Below are positions 16,301 through 19,732 of a stretch of 19,732 bases of DNA, in pieces. The notes beneath the pieces are model-generated. The model did no database searches, was not told where the DNA came from, and saw nothing but the letters and a program-made list of their open reading frames with translations. Origin of the DNA: QHCA01 sp003244095 (GTDB lineage Bacteria; Actinomycetota; Actinomycetes; Mycobacteriales; QHCA01); contig JBBQNN010000077.1 of assembly GCA_038329965.1 (NCBI GenBank), positions 1 to 19,732 of the forward strand. Direction: 5' to 3'. The position numbers and the translations under genes are program-made. Each line of letters starts with the position of its first letter. The stretch's first letter is position 1.

Positions 16301-17306
16301 GGCCATCCGGGACGTGTTCGGCACCCGGCTGGAGCTGCGCTTAGGCGACTCGGCCGACTCTCTCATCGACCGCAAGGCCGCGCTCAACGTGCCGGCGGCC
16401 CAGCCCGGACGCGGCATCACCGACTCCGGGCACCAGATGCTGGTGGCGTTGCCGCGCATCGACGGGCTGGCCACGTCCGCCGACCTCTCTGAGGGGCTGG
16501 GCCGGCTGGTCGACGCGGTGCGGCAGGCCTGGTCGGGGTCCGGGGCTCCCCCGGTACGGATGCTGCCCGCGACGGTGCCCTACGAGAGCCTGCCGGCCGG
16601 CACCGGGGAGCGGGGGATCGCGGTCGGGATCGCCGAGCAGGACCTGGAGCCGGTCTACCTCGACTTCGCCGCCGACCCGCACTTCCTGTTCTTCGGCGAC
16701 TCCGAGTCGGGCAAGACGGCGGTTCTGCGGACCATCGCGCGGCGCATCGTCGAGTCGTACTCGCCGGAGGAGGCCCGCATCGTCCTGGTCGACCACCGGC
16801 GCAGCCTGCTCGACGTCGTGCCGGCCGGTCACCTGGTCGGCTACGGCACCGGCTCGGCCGTGACCCAGGGCCTGATGCTGGGTGTCGCCGACGCCATGGA
16901 GCAGCGGCTGCCCGGACCCGACGTGACCGCCGAGCAGTTGCGGACCCGCAGTTGGTGGCAGGGCACCGAGCTGTTCGTGCTGGTCGACGACTACGACCTG
17001 GTGGCCGCCGGCGGCACCGACCCGCTGGACCCGCTGCTCGAGTACCTCCCGCAGGCCCGTGACATCGGGCTGCATCTCGTGCTGGCTCGGCGCAGCGGCG
17101 GGGCCAGCCGCGCGATGTACCAGCCCCTGATCCGGGCCCTGCGGGAGGTCGGTTCGCCCGGCCTGGTGATGTCCGGCGACCGCGACGAGGGCCCGCTGCT
17201 CGGGACGGTCAAGCCGCAGGCGCTGCCGCCGGGCCGGGGCTGGCTGGTCAACCGCCGCAACGAGTCGCAGCTGGTGCAGGTGGCGTGGGCACCCCCGCCG
17301 GGCTAA
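13335..17306 (+). CDS. eccC: Type VII secretion ATPase EccC, single-chain form
   Basis: The start is TTG at 13335 with GGAGG four bases upstream, giving the family opening GTIVVRRPPRRPAPDLPSGE; longer in-frame upstream sequence is not EccC-like. The 1323-residue protein has two membrane helices (about 38-85), the stalk domain, then three FtsK/SpoIIIE-type ATPase domains. Domain 1 has Walker A GATGSGKS (Lys490) and Walker B with DEFSELL (Asp597, Glu598). Domain 2 has GGPQSGKS (Lys843) and VVDGW without the catalytic Glu. Domain 3 has GDSESGKT (Lys1127) and LVDDYD. This matches EccC, in which domain 1 powers transport and the last domain reads the substrate tail. Unlike mycobacterial ESX-1, EccCa and EccCb are fused. 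It is transcribed alone, divergent from eccD. Confidence 0.96.
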   Translation: MGTIVVRRPPRRPAPDLPSGELILEAPPEIPRAGGKQWAQMLMMVPMVAGSAAMALLFTGSSSGPMRFVVGGLFGMSALGMVGMGMTSMGGAGKREMGLARREYLRQLSQHRVRVTRAARQQREALAYLHPDPEELWSVAASYRLWERRRDDADFGVARIGAGPQALATTLVPPATRPLEALEPLSALALRRFITSYTAVPDLPAAMAVNGFARVYLRGDPDRVRGLARALLAQLATFHAPDDLLIAVCATPQLREEWEWVKWLPHALHPEKTDALGPVRLFGPQATTLEAILDDILADRPRFDPNLTGPMAGPYLVVVLDGGDVAGSEHLMTEGGVEGVTVLDLSSTPPRALDRGTVVFDIDSSDAGEGSGALTCETMEGELEVRYPDALPVAAAEALARQLAPLRLSAAGPGEQPLNAELGLADLLDLGDPYQFDPVDTWGPRPNRDRLRVRLGIRPDGSPIELDLKESAQDGMGPHGLLIGATGSGKSELLRTLVLALAITHPSNSLNFVLVDFKGGATFTKLDRLPHTSAVITNLADELPLVDRMTEALNGELLRRQEVLRQAGNFASLRDYERARAAGAPLEEIPTLMVVCDEFSELLSAKPDFIDMFVQIGRVGRSLGVHLLLASQRLEEGRLRGLDTHLSYRIGLRTFSATESRVVLGSVDAFELPKAPGHGFLKYGTDPMSRFRAAYVSGVHRRPAVRAQVAGRGGAVALLEYGTGYVAPTEPELPGPVEEDLDEAVGESLLDILVERLLGRGKPAHQVWLPPLRDPLTLDELLPALAPDPERGLTAGRPDLLGSLRVVAGIVDRPAEQRRDPLTLDLSGPAGHVVVVGGPQSGKSTALRTVLAGLALTHTPVEVQFYCLDFGGGGLAALRGLPHVGGVASRQDAGAVRRTVAEVRQLLVARERRFAAEGLDGMATIRRLRREGNFVDDPYGDVFLVVDGWLTLRNDFGDLEDQVTDLAARGLSYGIHVMASCARWFDLRPAIRDVFGTRLELRLGDSADSLIDRKAALNVPAAQPGRGITDSGHQMLVALPRIDGLATSADLSEGLGRLVDAVRQAWSGSGAPPVRMLPATVPYESLPAGTGERGIAVGIAEQDLEPVYLDFAADPHFLFFGDSESGKTAVLRTIARRIVESYSPEEARIVLVDHRRSLLDVVPAGHLVGYGTGSAVTQGLMLGVADAMEQRLPGPDVTAEQLRTRSWWQGTELFVLVDDYDLVAAGGTDPLDPLLEYLPQARDIGLHLVLARRSGGASRAMYQPLIRALREVGSPGLVMSGDRDEGPLLGTVKPQALPPGRGWLVNRRNESQLVQVAWAPPPG

Positions 17307-17443
17307 CCTTTGGCGGCGAACACGTGGGCGAGGGCCAAGCCCTCCCGCACCGCGAAGTGCCCCATCTGGCGGACGAGACCAGTCGAGGATTCGGGCGGAT
17401 CACCCGACCCGACCCGCAGATTGCCGATGACCGGCAGCCTCAT
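17303..17443 (-). CDS. Small protein, 46 residues, unknown function
   Basis: The ATG at 17443 has a perfect GGAGG five bases upstream. The 46-residue product begins MRLPVIGNLRVGSGD and ends LALAHVFAAKG; it has no Cys, signal peptide or clear membrane helix, and its C-terminal half (GLVRQMGHFAVREGLALAHVF) should be an amphipathic helix. It follows the flavoprotein gene by 89 bases on the same strand, so it may belong to the XRE-flavoprotein unit. Its TAG (17303-17305) overlaps the TAA of eccC (17304-17306) on the opposite strand. It does not resemble the DUF397 proteins that often accompany XRE regulators. The translation signals are good; function is unknown. Confidence 0.5.
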   Translation of the reverse strand: MRLPVIGNLRVGSGDPPESSTGLVRQMGHFAVREGLALAHVFAAKG

Positions 17444-17532
17444 TCGTGCCTCCAGATGAACGGGTGCATGCGCGGAGGCTATGTGCTGAGCGGCTGGCGG
17501 AGAGGGGACAAACTGTGTAACCCCGTGAGTCG

Positions 17533-18084
17533 CTACGCCCCCATTGTGGTAGCGAGCGCAGCAAGGGGCAGCGCCCAGTCGTAAGGGCGGCCGCCGGTCC
17601 CGGGCGGGGCAGGTTCGTACACCCCCGGGCCGTAGAGCACGGTGACTCCGGCCCCTCTCAATTGAGTGACGCTGCGCCGGAAGGCAGGGTGCGCCTCCTG
17701 TGCGCTGTTCAACGCTGGCGCGACGACGACCGGCAAGCCGGTGCCGATGGCTTCGGTCAGGACCCCGAGCGCCAGGGTGTCGCTGATCCCGGCCGCGCAC
17801 TTGTTGACGGTGTTGAACGTGGCCGGGCAGGCGATGACCCCTGTGGCGACGGGATGCGGGCGCGCAGCCCCTGAATCGCGCTCCTGGTATTCGGACCGGA
17901 CCGGATAGCCGGTCAACTCCTCCAGGCGCGGAATGTCGGCGAAGGCCAAGGCCGCCGGACTGAGTACGACGCACACCGTCCATCCCGTGGCCTGTGCCAG
18001 GATGACCAGCTCGGCGAGGTCGCGTGTGCGGGGCGACCCACAAGCGATGAGAAGCAGCACGCCACCTGCGGGCCGGTCAGGCAC
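17533..18084 (-). CDS. Flavoprotein of the phosphopantothenoylcysteine decarboxylase (HFCD) superfamily
   Basis: The 183-residue product shows the superfamily's flavin-binding pattern: GGVLLLIACGSPRT at the N-terminus, LSPAALAF (41-48), PATFNT (87-92, the PASANT-type motif), then NKCAAGISDTLALGVLTEA, and PALNSAQ (123-129) at the place of PxMNxxMW. The catalytic His of CoaBC/EpiD is not at its usual distance before PATFNT, so decarboxylase activity is doubtful. Similar stand-alone flavoproteins beside XRE regulators are common in actinobacteria and have no assigned reaction. The GTG start overlaps the regulator's stop by eight bases, indicating coupling; the ribosome binding site is poor, and a second GTG a few codons in is possible. 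Confidence 0.82.
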   Translation of the reverse strand: MPDRPAGGVLLLIACGSPRTRDLAELVILAQATGWTVCVVLSPAALAFADIPRLEELTGYPVRSEYQERDSGAARPHPVATGVIACPATFNTVNKCAAGISDTLALGVLTEAIGTGLPVVVAPALNSAQEAHPAFRRSVTQLRGAGVTVLYGPGVYEPAPPGTGGRPYDWALPLAALATTMGA

Positions 18085-19228
18085 CGGAGGGTGTCCTCGT
18101 TTGTCCGGCCAGCTGGCGCAGCGACCACGGAGGGGTGCCGATCCACCGCTGCTGAAGATCGCTCACAAGCCCGAGACCGACAGGCCGACAACGCACTTCA
18201 TTCGGGGCGACCGCCTGTGCTTGCAGCAACGCGTCCAGCGCCGCTGCACGGTGACCCCGCTGCAGGTGTCCTCGGGCCACGTCCAGGTGGAAGTTGGCAC
18301 GGCGTTCCTTCGGCAGCCGGGACAGAAGGTCGGGATGCACGGACTTGGCGATGTCGATCGCGGCGGTTCCGTCGTGAAGGTCGACCAGAGCCGCGACGGT
18401 GTGCAGAAGCACATTGGTCGGGCCAAACGACGTGAACCGTTCGTTTCGGTCGCCACCAAGTTGAGCCGCCACCTGCGCACCCTCACGCAGAAGGGCGCGG
18501 GCCGCCGCCCCCTGGCTCGCCCGAGCTGCCACGACCGCCCCCAGTAGGAACGACATGCCGTAAAGCGACAGGAACTCCGCTGAGCCGTTCCCCTGTCCGG
18601 GCTCCAGTCGGTTGATGTCCGCGTACACCAGGCACAAGGCGTCGTCGTGATGCCCCGTCGTCATCAGGCCCTGGGCTACCCGGCGCGCCGCGTCGCTGAT
18701 CAGATGGGAATCTTCGGTGGACTCGGCAAGAACCAGGGCCCGCTCGGCGGCCAGCCAGGCGAGGTCGATCTCCATGAGCTTCCACAACACCGACGCGGTG
18801 ACCTGGTACGTCTGAGACAGCAAGGTGCGGGCCGCTATAGCTGTGTCATCAGTGCCGGAGTGCGCGAATACCGCAGCCTGAGTGGCCCCCAACAATGCTG
18901 GCCGAAAGGTCTGCGTGAAGGCTCCGTAGCTTTGCATCGCCGCGCGGACGGCATCCACCTCGAAGGCATCCAGACACGAACGGGCACCGCTCGCTCTCCC
19001 CGGAGAATCCGTCAGTGCCTCGATCGGAACGTGCAGCACGCCAGCGACCTGCTCCAGCACCGGCAGTCGCACCAGGCCGCGCTCGCCGCGCTCGATCTTG
19101 TCCACCCAGCTCACCGATCGCCCGCACAGGTCCGCGAACTCGGGCCGGGTCAAGCCTCGACGCCGCCGCAGCCGCGCTACCCGAATGCCGATGGGGTCAT
19201 GGTCTGGAATGTTCAAATAGTCCAGCAC
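18077..19228 (-). CDS. XRE-family transcriptional regulator with helical repeat C-terminus
   Basis: The 383-residue product has a Cro/C1-type helix-turn-helix at about residues 13-70 (IRVARLRRRRGLTRPEFADL, then RSVSWVDKIERGER and LPVLEQVAGVLHVPIEAL). The remaining 300 residues are helical with TPR-like pairs (AWLAAERALVLAEST, NFHLDVARGHLQRGHRAAALDALLQA), a layout used for sensing ligands or partners. The start is a GTG at 19228 with AGGA only one base away, so translation may be weak or the message nearly leaderless. It overlaps the flavoprotein gene and probably controls it. Three copies of GCGTCAGG lie across the start region and suggest autoregulation. Confidence 0.85.
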   Translation of the reverse strand: MLDYLNIPDHDPIGIRVARLRRRRGLTRPEFADLCGRSVSWVDKIERGERGLVRLPVLEQVAGVLHVPIEALTDSPGRASGARSCLDAFEVDAVRAAMQSYGAFTQTFRPALLGATQAAVFAHSGTDDTAIAARTLLSQTYQVTASVLWKLMEIDLAWLAAERALVLAESTEDSHLISDAARRVAQGLMTTGHHDDALCLVYADINRLEPGQGNGSAEFLSLYGMSFLLGAVVAARASQGAAARALLREGAQVAAQLGGDRNERFTSFGPTNVLLHTVAALVDLHDGTAAIDIAKSVHPDLLSRLPKERRANFHLDVARGHLQRGHRAAALDALLQAQAVAPNEVRCRPVGLGLVSDLQQRWIGTPPWSLRQLAGQTRTPSGA

Positions 19229-19230
19229 GT

Positions 19231-19294
19231 CCTGACGCGACCGCAGGTCACACCCACGTTCCCGCTCTCCAGCGAAATGGCGTCAGGCGTCAGG
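19231..19294 (-). promoter_or_regulatory. Candidate operator of the XRE regulator (GCGTCAGG boxes)
   Basis: GCGTCAGG occurs as two overlapping tandem copies (19280-19287 and 19287-19294) and, inverted, as CCTGACGC at 19231-19238. The inverted copy lies two bases from the start codon and overlaps its ribosome binding site. The arrangement fits binding by a regulator dimer and autorepression; binding is inference. Confidence 0.45.
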
Positions 19295-19330
19295 TCGTGC
19301 CGAAGAAGCGGACCTCGGCGAAGCGCAGTC

Positions 19331-19732
19331 CTAGATCTTTGCGTCGACTACCACGGGTGCGTGGTCGGAGGGTCCGGTGCCCTTGCGGGCGTCCCGGTCG
19401 ACGTAGGCGTCGGAGACGGCGTCGGCGAACGCCGCGTTGCCGTACACCAGGTCGATCCGCATGCCCATGTTCTTGTGGAACATCCCGGCGCGGTAGTCCC
19501 AGTAGGTGAACGGCTTGTCGTACTTCATCGGCCGGCCGACGACGTCGCGCAGGCCGGCCTCGCGCAGGCTGGCCAGGGCCTCCCGCTCGGGCGGCGTGAC
19601 GTGGGTGGCCGTGACGAAGGCCGCCGGATCCCAGACGTCGGCGTCGGTGGGGGCGATGTTGAAGTCGCCGGCCACCACCACCGGTTGCGATGGGTCGTGC
19701 TCCGCCGCCAGCGCCCGGCGGAGCTTCTCGAG
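19331..19732 (-). CDS. xthA: Exodeoxyribonuclease III-type AP endonuclease (5' end outside window)
   Basis: The last 133 residues are present, ending at a TAG; the N-terminal half lies beyond the right edge. The endonuclease/exonuclease/phosphatase fold is shown by VVVAGDFNIAP (metal and active-site Asp and Asn), FTYWDYRAGMFHKNMGMRIDLVYG (with the conserved RID Asp) and the C-terminal SDHAPVVVDAKI, whose Asp-His pair is catalytic. The family repairs abasic sites and degrades DNA from 3' ends. The sequence matches the ExoIII branch rather than generic phosphatases. It is codirectional with the XRE gene, 102 bases upstream of it. Confidence 0.88.
   Translation of the reverse strand, partial: LEKLRRALAAEHDPSQPVVVAGDFNIAPTDADVWDPAAFVTATHVTPPEREALASLREAGLRDVVGRPMKYDKPFTYWDYRAGMFHKNMGMRIDLVYGNAAFADAVSDAYVDRDARKGTGPSDHAPVVVDAKI

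Noticed and set aside
17303..18084. Small peptide plus EpiD-like flavoprotein as a RiPP pathway
   Set aside because: EpiD/LanD enzymes act on a C-terminal Cys; the 46-residue product has no Cys, and no other maturation enzyme is nearby.
1..19732. CRISPR arrays, rRNA, tRNA, insertion sequences
   Set aside because: No spaced repeats, cloverleaf, transposase or terminal repeats were found on reading both strands.

Overview
The window is a high-GC stretch of an actinobacterial chromosome. Support comes from an ESX-type (type VIIa) secretion locus with a single-chain EccC, an ECF sigma factor, an NlpC/P60 wall hydrolase, an actinobacterial flavoprotein/XRE regulator pair, and frequent GTG and TTG starts. 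A Micromonosporaceae-like or related filamentous actinobacterium would fit, but the genus cannot be fixed from sequence alone. Both ends cut through genes.

Positions 1-585 (minus) hold the first 195 residues of an ECF-type sigma factor. It is divergent from a cell-surface module on the plus strand (899-4436): a secreted, membrane-anchored DUF4331 protein, a strong hairpin, a possible 45-residue protein, a membrane-anchored TPR protein and a small lipoprotein whose start overlaps the TPR stop. A structured leader candidate (4467-4532) then precedes an exported NlpC/P60 endopeptidase with a Pro-rich tail (4649-5683). After about 500 bases without a convincing gene comes a soluble sulfite-oxidase-type molybdoenzyme (6191-7279). 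Facing it is a two-gene minus-strand operon, an unrecognised 254-residue protein and an alpha/beta hydrolase, whose stop and start codons abut.

Positions 9438-17306 are the centrepiece: a compact type VII secretion locus arranged divergently. On the minus strand eccD, eccB and two WXG100-family genes (CFP-10-like, then ESAT-6-like) run to a strong terminator hairpin. On the plus strand eccC starts with TTG behind a clear ribosome binding site. The 161-base divergent region carries two CCTAGGC boxes 15 bases apart. No mycosin (mycP), eccE, eccA or PE/PPE gene lies between or beside these genes, and neither substrate has a canonical W-x-G plus YxxxD/E pair. The sequence shows WDS in one and FHG plus HxxxD in the other. 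This is the most interesting part of the window.

The right end has a minus-strand unit of an XRE regulator, an overlapping flavoprotein and a 46-residue protein whose stop overlaps the eccC stop head-on. The regulator has three copies of GCGTCAGG at its start. The 3' part of an exodeoxyribonuclease III-type gene runs off the right edge.
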